NCBI GenBank assembly: GCA_900757185.1
Contig: CAAEMX010000017.1
Location: forward strand, 1 to 7,093
Origin: an uncultured Collinsella sp.
GTDB lineage: Bacteria > Actinomycetota > Coriobacteriia > Coriobacteriales > Coriobacteriaceae
DNA length: 7,093 nt
Reading direction: 5' to 3'
The notes under the pieces were generated by a model. It had not been told where the DNA came from. It did not search any database and saw only the letters and a list, made by a program, of their open reading frames with translations. Both the position numbers and the translations under genes were made by a program. The stretch's first letter is position 1, and each line of letters opens with the position of its first letter. Shown piece by piece: positions 1-5,801 of this stretch.

Positions 1-2
1 AT

Positions 3-92
3 ATGAAAATCATCAATATTGGCATTCTTGCTCATGTAGACGCAGGTAAGACGACCTTGACGGAGAGCCTGTTATATACCAGCGGAGCAATC
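3..92 (+). pseudogene. 5' fragment of a tet ribosomal protection gene, Tet(W)/O/32 type
   Basis: These thirty codons are all that remains of a gene that is normally about 640 codons long. Base composition supports foreign origin: 40 of 90 bases are G or C, with codons such as AAA, ATT and TTA that the neighbouring genes rarely use, and composition changes abruptly near position 93. The nucleotide sequence (for example AAGACGACCTTGACGGAGAG at 48-67) resembles tet(W) as I remember it, but residue 26 is Thr as in Tet(O)/Tet(32) rather than the Ala of Tet(W). Allele assignment therefore needs a search. Tet genes of this class travel on conjugative and mobilisable elements among gut bacteria. Confidence 0.75.
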
Positions 93-245
93 GAGGCGCT
101 CGAGCCGTGGGAACAGCGCGAGATCATGCGCTTGGTCGGTAAGTTCTCCCATGTTCTTAACGAAGAGTGCGAGGCATTTAAACGGCAAGTGGCCGCCGAG
201 AACGAGGCTGACGATAAGGGCGAAGGGGAGACATGCGACTCTTAA
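3..245 (+). CDS. Chimeric ORF: Tet ribosomal protection protein N-terminus fused to MarR-like C-terminus
   Basis: This 80-residue frame has two unrelated parts. Residues 1-30 match, from memory, the start of tetracycline ribosomal protection GTPases of the Tet(W)/Tet(O)/Tet(32) group, including the G1 P-loop AHVDAGKT (residues 10-17). From residue 31 the similarity stops: the expected GSVDKGT-type continuation is replaced by EALEPWEQREIMRLVGKF and a charged helix-like tail. That tail has the look of the last helix of a MarR-family regulator, a family often encoded just upstream of paired ABC exporter genes; this part is inference. The product lacks GTPase motifs G2-G5 and all ribosome-binding domains, so it cannot protect ribosomes, and it lacks a winged helix, so it should not bind DNA. 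The stop lies 13 bases inside the next gene, so translation may be coupled. Only two bases precede the start codon, so its promoter is not visible. It could be a real recombination scar or an assembly join. Confidence 0.7.
   Translation: MKIINIGILAHVDAGKTTLTESLLYTSGAIEALEPWEQREIMRLVGKFSHVLNEECEAFKRQVAAENEADDKGEGETCDS
222..230 (+). promoter_or_regulatory. Ribosome binding site of the first ABC exporter gene
   Basis: GAAGGGGAG lies inside the end of the chimeric frame and precedes ATG 233 with a tight gap (4 nt from the AAGGGG core). A second in-frame ATG at 245 overlaps the upstream stop as TAATG but sits about 16 nt from the site, so 233 is preferred. Re-initiation at 245 after the upstream stop remains possible. 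Confidence 0.6.
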
Positions 246-1969
246 TGAGATTTATGAGGCCGTATCGCGGGCTGATTGCGGTGACGCTGTTTGTACTGCT
301 GATAGATAACGTCGGCACGCTGCTGGTGCCTACAATGTTGGCGAATATGGTCAATACTGGTATCACGACGGGTGATATCGACTACATCTTGCGCAACGGC
401 GTGTATATGCTCATCGCGACCGGCATGGCCAGTGGCGGCGCGGTGCTGGGCTGCTATCTTTCGGCCCGTCTGGCGGCCAATGTGGCCTGCGACATTCGCA
501 ACGCCGTCTACGATAAGTCGCTCGAGCTGTCCGCCAGCGACTTTGAGCGCTTTGGTACGGGTTCGATGATCACGCGCTCGCTCAACGACATCAACGTGAT
601 CCAGCAAGCGATCCTGCAGACGATTCAGCTGGTGTTACCGGTACCGTTCTTGGCCGTGGCGGGCATCATCTTTGCCTGGTTTATCGATCCTGCCATGGGT
701 ACGCTGCTGGGCGTGGTCGTTGCGATCGTGCTGGTGGCGGCGGTCTTTACCGTTGCCAACGCCGCGCCGATCTTTATGCGCCTGCAGAGCTTTATCGACC
801 GCATGAACGTGGTGCTGCGCGAGAACATCGTGGGCGTGCGCGTCATCCGCGCATTTAACAAGGAGCGCCACGAGGAGCAGCGCCTGGACGAGGTGTTTAG
901 CGATTATGCAGCCAATGCCATCAAGGTCAACCACCTGTTTGTGGGTCTCGATAGCTCCAGCTTCTTTTTGATGAATATCGCCGAGGTGGCGGTGCTGTGG
1001 GTGGGCGGCAACCGCGTGGGCGTCCATGCCATGCAAATCGGCAGCATCTCGGCCGTGCTGGAGTACGCGATCCTGATCCTGTTCTTTGTGATGATGGCGC
1101 AGATGGTGGTGCTGACGCTTCCGCGCGCCGCGGCGTGCCTCAGCCGTGCACAGCAGGTGCTCGAAATCGAGCCGAGCATCGTGGACGGTAAGGCTACGCT
1201 GGGCGACGGGACACCTGAGTCCGCAGATGGGGCCGACACGGTGGCCGTGTTCGACCACATGTCGTTTCGCTTTGACGATGCCGACGAGGACACCCTGTAC
1301 AACCTGAGTTTTGCCTGCCGCCGCGGACAGACGACCGCGATCGTGGGCTCGACGGGCTCGGGCAAGTCAATGGTGGCCAAGCTCTTGCTTCGCTTCCACG
1401 ATGCCACGAAGGGCGCCATTCGCCTAAACGGCATCGATCTGCGCGACCTTTCGCAAGACGACATCCGCGGGCGTATCGCCTATGTGCCGCAGAAGGCATG
1501 GCTGTTCTCGGGTACCGTGGCAAGCAATCTGCGCTTTGGCAACGAAGACGCGACCGAGGCTGACATGCTCCATGCGCTGGAGGTTGCCCAGAGCACCTTT
1601 GTGCTCGACCAGCCCCAGGGGCTCGATACGCCGGTGGCCCAGGGCGGCACGAACTTCTCGGGTGGTCAGCGCCAGCGCCTGGCGATTGCCCGCGCACTCA
1701 TGAAGCGCGCCGACCTGTATATCTTCGACGACAGCTTTTCGGCTCTGGACTTTAAGACCGATGCGGCACTGCGCCATGCGCTGCAGGACGAGACGTGCGA
1801 TGCCGCGGTGCTCATCATCGCCCAGCGCATCTCGACTATTTTGCATGCCGATCAGATCGTGGTGCTCAAAGACGGCGGGGTCGTGGGCCTGGGCACGCAC
1901 GACGAGCTCATGGAAACCTGCGAGGTGTACCGCGCTATCGCGGAATCGCAGATGAAGGGAGGTGAGTAG
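233..1969 (+). CDS. ABC exporter half-transporter, degenerate ATP-site subunit
   Basis: This 578-residue type I ABC exporter half has an N-terminal membrane domain (hydrophobic segments near residues 15-37, 57-78, 132-152, 156-178, 244-262, 274-297) and a C-terminal ATPase domain. Visible motifs are A-loop Phe347, Walker A GSTGSGKS (372-379), Q-loop Gln420, signature FSGGQ (475-479), Walker B with Asp499 and D-loop SALD (503-506). The catalytic Walker B glutamate is Asp500 and the switch histidine is Gln531 (AQRIST instead of AHRLST). The same two substitutions mark the degenerate-site subunit of heterodimeric exporters such as TM287/288 and BmrC/BmrD, so this is a family feature, not decay. 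The partner is the next gene. It overlaps the chimeric frame by 13 bases and ends one base before the next ATG, so the genes are co-transcribed. The substrate cannot be read from sequence; multidrug or drug export is the usual role of MarR-linked pairs. Confidence 0.93.
   Translation: MRLLMRFMRPYRGLIAVTLFVLLIDNVGTLLVPTMLANMVNTGITTGDIDYILRNGVYMLIATGMASGGAVLGCYLSARLAANVACDIRNAVYDKSLELSASDFERFGTGSMITRSLNDINVIQQAILQTIQLVLPVPFLAVAGIIFAWFIDPAMGTLLGVVVAIVLVAAVFTVANAAPIFMRLQSFIDRMNVVLRENIVGVRVIRAFNKERHEEQRLDEVFSDYAANAIKVNHLFVGLDSSSFFLMNIAEVAVLWVGGNRVGVHAMQIGSISAVLEYAILILFFVMMAQMVVLTLPRAAACLSRAQQVLEIEPSIVDGKATLGDGTPESADGADTVAVFDHMSFRFDDADEDTLYNLSFACRRGQTTAIVGSTGSGKSMVAKLLLRFHDATKGAIRLNGIDLRDLSQDDIRGRIAYVPQKAWLFSGTVASNLRFGNEDATEADMLHALEVAQSTFVLDQPQGLDTPVAQGGTNFSGGQRQRLAIARALMKRADLYIFDDSFSALDFKTDAALRHALQDETCDAAVLIIAQRISTILHADQIVVLKDGGVVGLGTHDELMETCEVYRAIAESQMKGGE
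1955..1966 (+). promoter_or_regulatory. Strong ribosome binding site deciding the start of the second ABC gene
   Basis: AAGGGAGGTGAG, inside the last codons of the upstream gene, has near-perfect complementarity to the 16S 3' end and lies 4-6 nt before ATG 1971. The in-frame GTG at 1962 is part of the Shine-Dalgarno sequence itself, so a start there would have no ribosome site; ATG 1971 is chosen. Confidence 0.85.
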
Positions 1970-1970
1970 C

Positions 1971-3971
1971 ATGACCGAGGAGCTCAAGAGGCAGAGCATC
2001 GCCGATGACGCCGCGGCTGCAGAGACAGTCGAGGAGACGGGCGCCATGCCCGTCCTGGACGAAGCCGCCAAGACGGCGGAGCGCGAGGCTCGCCGCCAGG
2101 CACTCTACGAGGAAAACGAGCGCGCCGAGGACGAGCGCGCCCGCGCCGAGGCGGAGCGCATGCGCGACGTTGACGACGAGGACGAGGACGAGACGCCCCG
2201 CGATACCTGGGCGACGGTGCGCCGCCTGTGGAGCGAGGCCGCCGGCGACCACTGGCGCTTCTATATCGTGTTCGCGAGCATCGTGTTCTATGCCATCTTT
2301 AACACTGCGGCGCCGGCTTACAGCGCCCGCGTGATCGATGAGCTATGGGGGCACATGAAGGTGGCGTTTGCCAACAACACTACCTTCAGCATTACCTGGG
2401 AGAACTGCGGCAGGACCATCTTCATCTACTTTATGATCTGGACCGCCGCCGCCTCGTTCTACGCACTCCAGAGCTTTTTGATGTCGAGCGTTGCCGAGCG
2501 CCTCAACCTGCGCCTGCGCAACCGCATCGCACAAAAGCTCAACCGTCTGCCGCTTGCCTACTTTGACGCGCATCGTCCCGGCGAGGTCGTCAGCCGTGCG
2601 ACCAACGACTTGGACAAGATGTCCGAGAGCATGCAGCGCGGCTTGCTGCAGCTTCTGGTGTCGATCGGTACCGTGGTGGGCGCCGTGAGCGTGATGTTCG
2701 TGTTTAGCGTGCCGCTCACGCTCGTCTTTTTGTTCTTTACGGCGCTTTCGCTGCTGGTGACGAAGGTCGTGTCGCGCCGCACGCACGATGTGACGGGCGA
2801 GCGCCAGGAGTGGGTGTCCAAGATTACGAGCGCGGTCGAGGAGGGCTACTCGGGCCGTCTGGTGATCCGTGCGTTTAACCGCGAGCGCCAGAGCTCTGCC
2901 GAGGTACACGAGGCTTCGAAGGAGCTGGCGCGCGTGAGCACCAAGGCCGACTTTATGATTAACGCCGTCGGCCCCGCGGTGCGCTTTATCGGCCGTTTGG
3001 CGCAGATCGTGATCGCGCTGGTGGGCTGCAGCATGCTGGTTGCCGGGCATATGACCGTCGGCGTGTTCCAGGCGTTCCTCCAGTTCATCTACGAGGCGTC
3101 CGAGCCCATGACGGAGCTGTCGTTTACCTTTAACTCGCTGCAGAGTGCGCTGGCGAGCGCCGAGCGCGTGTTCGACCTGCTCGACGAGCCCGAGATGGAG
3201 GCCGATCCGTTGCCGGTGGCCGCCGCCAAGCTGCCGGGCAAAGTGGAAGGCCGTGTCGCTTTTGAGCATGTGCGCTTTGGCTATGCGCCCGACAAGCCGC
3301 TTATGCGAGACGTGTCGTTTACCGCCGAGCCGGGTCAGAAGATCGCCGTGGTGGGAACCACGGGCGCGGGTAAGACCACGCTCATCAACCTGCTCATGCG
3401 CTTTTACGAGATCGACGGCGGCCGCATTACCCTCGACGGCGTGGACACGAGCCGCATGAACCGCGGCGAGCTACGCCAGCAGTTTGGCATGGTGTTGCAG
3501 GACGCTTGGCTATTTGATGGCACCATTGCCGAGAACATCGCCTACGGCTGTCCCGAGGCGACGCGCGAGGAGATTGTCGCGGCCGCACGTGCCGCTCAGG
3601 TTGACTTCTTTGTGCGCACTATGCCGCAGGGCTACGACACGCGTGTGGCTAACGATGCCGAGAGCATCAGCCAGGGCCAACGCCAGCTGCTGACCATCGC
3701 GCGCGTGCTGCTCAACAACCCGGCGATCCTCATCCTGGACGAAGCGACGTCGAGCGTGGACACGCGCACCGAGCTTGCCATCGGCCGTGCCATGGACGCG
3801 CTCATGCGCGGGCGCACGAGCTTTGTGATCGCGCACCGTCTGTCGACGATCGTCGATGCCGACCTCATCCTGGTCATGGATCACGGCAATATCATCGAGC
3901 AGGGTACGCACAAGGAGCTGCTGGCTGCCGAGGGCGCTTACGCCGACCTCTACCTAAGCCAGTTCGCATAA
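1971..3971 (+). CDS. ABC exporter half-transporter, catalytically canonical subunit with charged N-terminal extension
   Basis: From ATG 1971 this is 666 residues, longer than the usual ~580-600 for a half-exporter. Residues 1-78 are a hydrophilic Glu/Arg/Ala-rich extension ending in an acidic run (68-74). The membrane domain follows (hydrophobic segments near 96-118, 146-170, 224-246, 249-266, 335-358), then the ATPase domain: A-loop Tyr438, Walker A GTTGAGKT (462-469), Q-loop Gln510, signature ISQGQ (566-570), Walker B Asp590 with catalytic Glu591, D-loop SSVD (594-597), switch His622. The catalytic Glu and His are intact, while the signature departs from LSGGQ. In heterodimeric exporters the canonical subunit supplies such a variant signature to the degenerate site, which complements the Asp/Gln changes in the upstream partner. 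The two products should form one inner-membrane exporter with a single fully active ATP site. A terminator follows 38 bases downstream. Confidence 0.94.
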   Translation: MTEELKRQSIADDAAAAETVEETGAMPVLDEAAKTAEREARRQALYEENERAEDERARAEAERMRDVDDEDEDETPRDTWATVRRLWSEAAGDHWRFYIVFASIVFYAIFNTAAPAYSARVIDELWGHMKVAFANNTTFSITWENCGRTIFIYFMIWTAAASFYALQSFLMSSVAERLNLRLRNRIAQKLNRLPLAYFDAHRPGEVVSRATNDLDKMSESMQRGLLQLLVSIGTVVGAVSVMFVFSVPLTLVFLFFTALSLLVTKVVSRRTHDVTGERQEWVSKITSAVEEGYSGRLVIRAFNRERQSSAEVHEASKELARVSTKADFMINAVGPAVRFIGRLAQIVIALVGCSMLVAGHMTVGVFQAFLQFIYEASEPMTELSFTFNSLQSALASAERVFDLLDEPEMEADPLPVAAAKLPGKVEGRVAFEHVRFGYAPDKPLMRDVSFTAEPGQKIAVVGTTGAGKTTLINLLMRFYEIDGGRITLDGVDTSRMNRGELRQQFGMVLQDAWLFDGTIAENIAYGCPEATREEIVAAARAAQVDFFVRTMPQGYDTRVANDAESISQGQRQLLTIARVLLNNPAILILDEATSSVDTRTELAIGRAMDALMRGRTSFVIAHRLSTIVDADLILVMDHGNIIEQGTHKELLAAEGAYADLYLSQFA

Positions 3972-4009
3972 GGTGACAAAGGGGCAGTCCCGCATGTCGC
4001 ATCGAAAAG

Positions 4010-4046
4010 AAGGCACGCCGGGGGCGGATTCCCTGGCGCGCCTTTT
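4010..4046. terminator. Bidirectional terminator between the convergent ABC operon and cysE
   Basis: Arms AAGGCACGCC (4010-4019) and GGCGCGCCTT (4035-4044) enclose a 15-nt loop and are followed by TTTT on the plus strand and by TTCTTTT on the minus strand. The single imperfection is an A-C mismatch in plus-strand RNA but a G-U wobble in minus-strand RNA, so the hairpin should be stronger for cysE transcripts. Confidence 0.75.
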
Positions 4047-4082
4047 GTGTTGGCGTTCATGCTGTGGCGGCTGCCCACGGCC

Positions 4083-4787
4083 CTAGCGCTCGTCCACGAG
4101 CTTGGCGACGAGGGCTTTGAGCTCGGCCACCTCTCGCTCGAGTTCCTTGACGCGACGGGCGTTTTCGTTGATGCCCTGGCGGTTGAGGGCGCTCTGCTCG
4201 GCGGCATCGTCGGGCATGTACTCGCGATGCTGCTTGGCGTCGAAACTCTCCTCGAACACGCGGCAGCCGTTGCGCTTGATGATGCGCCCGGGCACGCCCA
4301 CGACGGTGCAGTTGTCGGGCACGTCCTTGACGACGACCGAGTTGCCACCGATCTTGACGTTGTCGCCAATGTGGATGTTGCCAAGCACCTTGGCGCCCGT
4401 GCCCACCGTGACATTGTTGCCCAGGGTGGGGTGGCGTTTGCCGGTCTCGTTGCCGGTGCCGCCGAGCGTGACGCCCTGGTAGAGCACACAGTTGTCGCCC
4501 ACGATGGTAGTCTCGCCAATAACGACGCCCATGGCGTGGTCGATAAAGAAGTGCTTGCCGATCTGCGCGGCGGGATGAATCTCGACGCCGGTGATGTGGC
4601 GGGTGATTTGCGAGAGCACGCGGGCGAGTGAGCGATGGCCATGTTCCCACAGCCAGTGCTCGGGCACGTGGTTCCACTTGGCGTGCAGGCCAGGATAGGA
4701 AAGGAAGATGACCAGACCGTTTTGCGCAGCGGGGTCTTGCGCCTGGACGGTCTTGATGTCCTCGCGAATGGTCTTGATAAAGCTCAC
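4083..4787 (-). CDS. cysE: Serine O-acetyltransferase
   Basis: This 234-residue protein transfers acetyl from acetyl-CoA to L-serine, giving O-acetylserine, the first step of cysteine synthesis in the cytoplasm. An N-terminal helical part (about 1-65) precedes a left-handed beta-helix of hexapeptide repeats (about 66-172). Catalytic-type residues are Asp83-His84 in the FIDHAMG motif and His119 in GKRHP; the family hallmark VTLGGTG lies at 106-112 and the acetyl-CoA-side GVPGRII at 164-170. The C-terminus carries a probable coiled coil (about 206-231, rich in Glu/Lys/Arg with spaced Leu/Val) and ends in DER, not the terminal Ile that docks into cysteine synthase in enteric bacteria. The start is GTG with GGGAGG seven bases upstream. 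It has its own promoter and is transcribed convergently to the exporter operon; no cysK is in the window. Related acyltransferases such as maltose acetyltransferase are unlikely given the motifs. Confidence 0.95.
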   Translation of the reverse strand: MSFIKTIREDIKTVQAQDPAAQNGLVIFLSYPGLHAKWNHVPEHWLWEHGHRSLARVLSQITRHITGVEIHPAAQIGKHFFIDHAMGVVIGETTIVGDNCVLYQGVTLGGTGNETGKRHPTLGNNVTVGTGAKVLGNIHIGDNVKIGGNSVVVKDVPDNCTVVGVPGRIIKRNGCRVFEESFDAKQHREYMPDDAAEQSALNRQGINENARRVKELEREVAELKALVAKLVDER

Positions 4788-4794
4788 CGGCCGC

Positions 4795-4800
4795 CCTCCC
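4795..4800 (-). promoter_or_regulatory. Ribosome binding site of cysE
   Basis: On the minus strand GGGAGG lies 7 nt before the GTG start at 4787, at ideal spacing. No in-frame ATG competes nearby, so GTG is accepted as the start. Confidence 0.75.
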
Positions 4801-4828
4801 TCAGCGCCGTGACAATGCGATTCAATAA

Positions 4829-4857
4829 AGTATAGCGATTCGCTAGGGATTAGGAAG
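4829..4857 (-). promoter_or_regulatory. Probable cysE promoter
   Basis: On the minus strand a TATACT -10 hexamer occupies 4834-4829. Seventeen bases upstream is only a weak -35 (CTTCCT, 4857-4852), which suggests dependence on an activator or a modest basal level. Predicted transcription start is near 4822, leaving a leader of about 35 nt. Confidence 0.5.
4833..4845. promoter_or_regulatory. Palindrome overlapping the cysE -10 element, candidate operator
   Basis: TAGCGATTCGCTA is a perfect 6-bp inverted repeat around a single base. It overlaps the edge of the -10 hexamer and fills part of the -10/-35 spacer, a position where a bound repressor would block transcription. The GCGATTC half also recurs at 4817-4823, 18 bp away, as a direct copy. 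The regulator is unknown. Confidence 0.4.
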
Positions 4858-4933
4858 GGCGATCTTGCTTTGCTTTGGGCGACAAGTGTCAGTTATGCAA
4901 ACTTGCTGGTAATGGAGTCATGCTTTTGTGGGG

Positions 4934-4965
4934 TTGCGCACGAGGGGGCGCCGCAACCGTATACT
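4934..4965 (+). promoter_or_regulatory. Possible dedA promoter
   Basis: A TATACT -10 hexamer lies at 4960-4965. The nearest -35-like element, TTGCGC (4934-4939), is 20 bp away, longer than the usual 16-18, so the -35 is uncertain. A transcription start near 4972 would give a ~40-nt leader before ATG 5012 and places the upstream in-frame GTG at 4928 outside the transcript. Confidence 0.45.
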
Positions 4966-5011
4966 GGTCAACTTGGACGTATCCGCGCCCACAACTGAGA
5001 GGTTTTACTTC

Positions 5012-5659
5012 ATGGGTTTCATCAATTTCATTGCCGAGCTGCTTAAGGATCCGCGCACTGCGATCGCCAGCTGGATCGCCGCCGGCCCGCTTATGGCCTA
5101 CGGCTGTGTGTTCCTGATTATCTTTATCGAGACGGGCGTGGTGTTCTTCCCGTTCCTTCCCGGCGATTCGCTGCTGTTTGCCTCGGGCTTCTTTGCCCAC
5201 AACGGTGGCTTTAACATCGTGGCGCTTCTGGCCACCGCATGGGCCGCAGCCATCCTGGGCGATCAGTGCAACTTTATGATCGGCCACTTCTTTGGCAAAA
5301 AGATCATCGCTTCGGGCAAGGTCAAGGCCATGACGCCCGAGCGCATCAAAAAGTCCGAGGACTTCTTGGACAAGTGGGGTCACCTGGCCATCTTCCTGGG
5401 TCGCTTCTTCCCGTTCATCCGCACCTTTGTGCCTTTTATCGCCGGCATGGGCGGCATGCACTGGCGCAACTTTGTCATTTTTAACGTGCTGGGTGGCATT
5501 ACCTGGTCGACGGTCTTTACACTGCTGGGCTACTTCTTTGGCGGCATCCCCTTTGTGCAGGAGCACTTTGAGCTGCTGATTATCGGCATCGTCGCCGTGT
5601 CGATTATCCCGACCGTGGTCGGCCTGGTTAAGGCAAAGCTGGGCAAACAGAACGCGTAG
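5012..5659 (+). CDS. DedA-family (SNARE-associated/VTT domain) membrane protein
   Basis: This 215-residue integral membrane protein belongs to the DedA family, linked in bacteria to membrane lipid carrier recycling (undecaprenyl phosphate or phospholipid flipping), envelope integrity and proton-dependent drug tolerance; substrates differ between members. Key residues of characterised members are in place: Glu40 and the FFPFLPGD motif with Asp52 in the first re-entrant region, and Arg131 and Arg137 in the GRFFPFIRTFVPFIAG motif. These fall at almost the same numbers as the essential acidic and arginine residues of E. coli YqjA/YghB. Hydrophobic segments lie near 22-44, 52-88 (partly re-entrant), 124-147, 152-178 and 185-206; the short C-terminus is basic. 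ATG 5012 is preferred over the longer frame from 4928 because AGAGG (4998-5002) sits 9 nt upstream and the promoter -10 lies inside the longer frame. It is a single-gene unit with its own terminator. Specific substrate cannot be assigned. Confidence 0.92.
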   Translation: MGFINFIAELLKDPRTAIASWIAAGPLMAYGCVFLIIFIETGVVFFPFLPGDSLLFASGFFAHNGGFNIVALLATAWAAAILGDQCNFMIGHFFGKKIIASGKVKAMTPERIKKSEDFLDKWGHLAIFLGRFFPFIRTFVPFIAGMGGMHWRNFVIFNVLGGITWSTVFTLLGYFFGGIPFVQEHFELLIIGIVAVSIIPTVVGLVKAKLGKQNA

Positions 5660-5690
5660 CTCGAGCTAGCGCGCAAACCGTGCCGTTGAG

Positions 5691-5722
5691 GCCCGTCACC
5701 GTTTACGGTGGCGGGCTTTTTT
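5691..5722 (+). terminator. Intrinsic terminator of dedA
   Basis: An 11-bp stem (5691-5701 with 5706-5716, one G-U pair) with a TTTA loop is followed by six T residues at 5717-5722. This is a textbook rho-independent terminator 31 bases after the stop codon. Confidence 0.95.
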
Positions 5723-5742
5723 GCTTCGGTCAAATGAAAATA

Positions 5743-5758
5743 CTTTAGTTAGTTAAAG
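5743..5758. promoter_or_regulatory. AT-rich inverted repeat upstream of the ilvE promoter
   Basis: CTTTA and TAAAG arms flank a 6-bp centre directly upstream of the predicted -35. It could be an operator or part of an AT-rich UP-type element spanning about 5735-5770. No known consensus is recognised. Confidence 0.3.
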
Positions 5759-5765
5759 AAAAACG

Positions 5766-5794
5766 TTTTATCCGACGCGCGTGCGGAGTACAAT
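5766..5794 (+). promoter_or_regulatory. Probable ilvE promoter
   Basis: A TACAAT -10 hexamer at 5789-5794 is preceded, after a 17-bp spacer, by a weak TTTTAT -35 (5766-5771) at the edge of an AT-rich tract. The predicted start is at 5801 or 5802; A5802 is the first base of an ATG. Confidence 0.55.
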
Positions 5795-5801
5795 CTCGTG
5801 C

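Noticed and set aside
3..245. A functional tetracycline resistance gene
   Set aside because: Only the first 30 of about 640 residues are present; motifs G2-G5 and the ribosome-contacting domains are absent.
1727..1825. Asp500 and Gln531 in the first exporter subunit as inactivating mutations
   Set aside because: These are the usual substitutions of the degenerate-site subunit in heterodimeric exporters, and the partner carries the intact Glu and His.
1962..1970. GTG 1962 as the start of the second exporter gene
   Set aside because: It lies inside the Shine-Dalgarno sequence that serves ATG 1971.
2343..3269. Long minus-strand open frame opposite the second exporter gene
   Set aside because: His/Arg-rich translation typical of the antisense of a GC-rich gene, no ribosome site or domain, and the plus-strand gene is certain. 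Other antisense frames over the ABC, cysE, dedA and ilvE genes were dropped for the same reason.
4047..4631. Plus-strand open frame opposite cysE
   Set aside because: It mirrors cysE codon periodicity, has no recognisable domain and starts inside the shared terminator region.
4928..5011. N-terminal extension of the DedA protein from GTG 4928
   Set aside because: The likely promoter -10 lies within it, its 28 residues are unlike the family, and ATG 5012 has a spaced AGAGG site.
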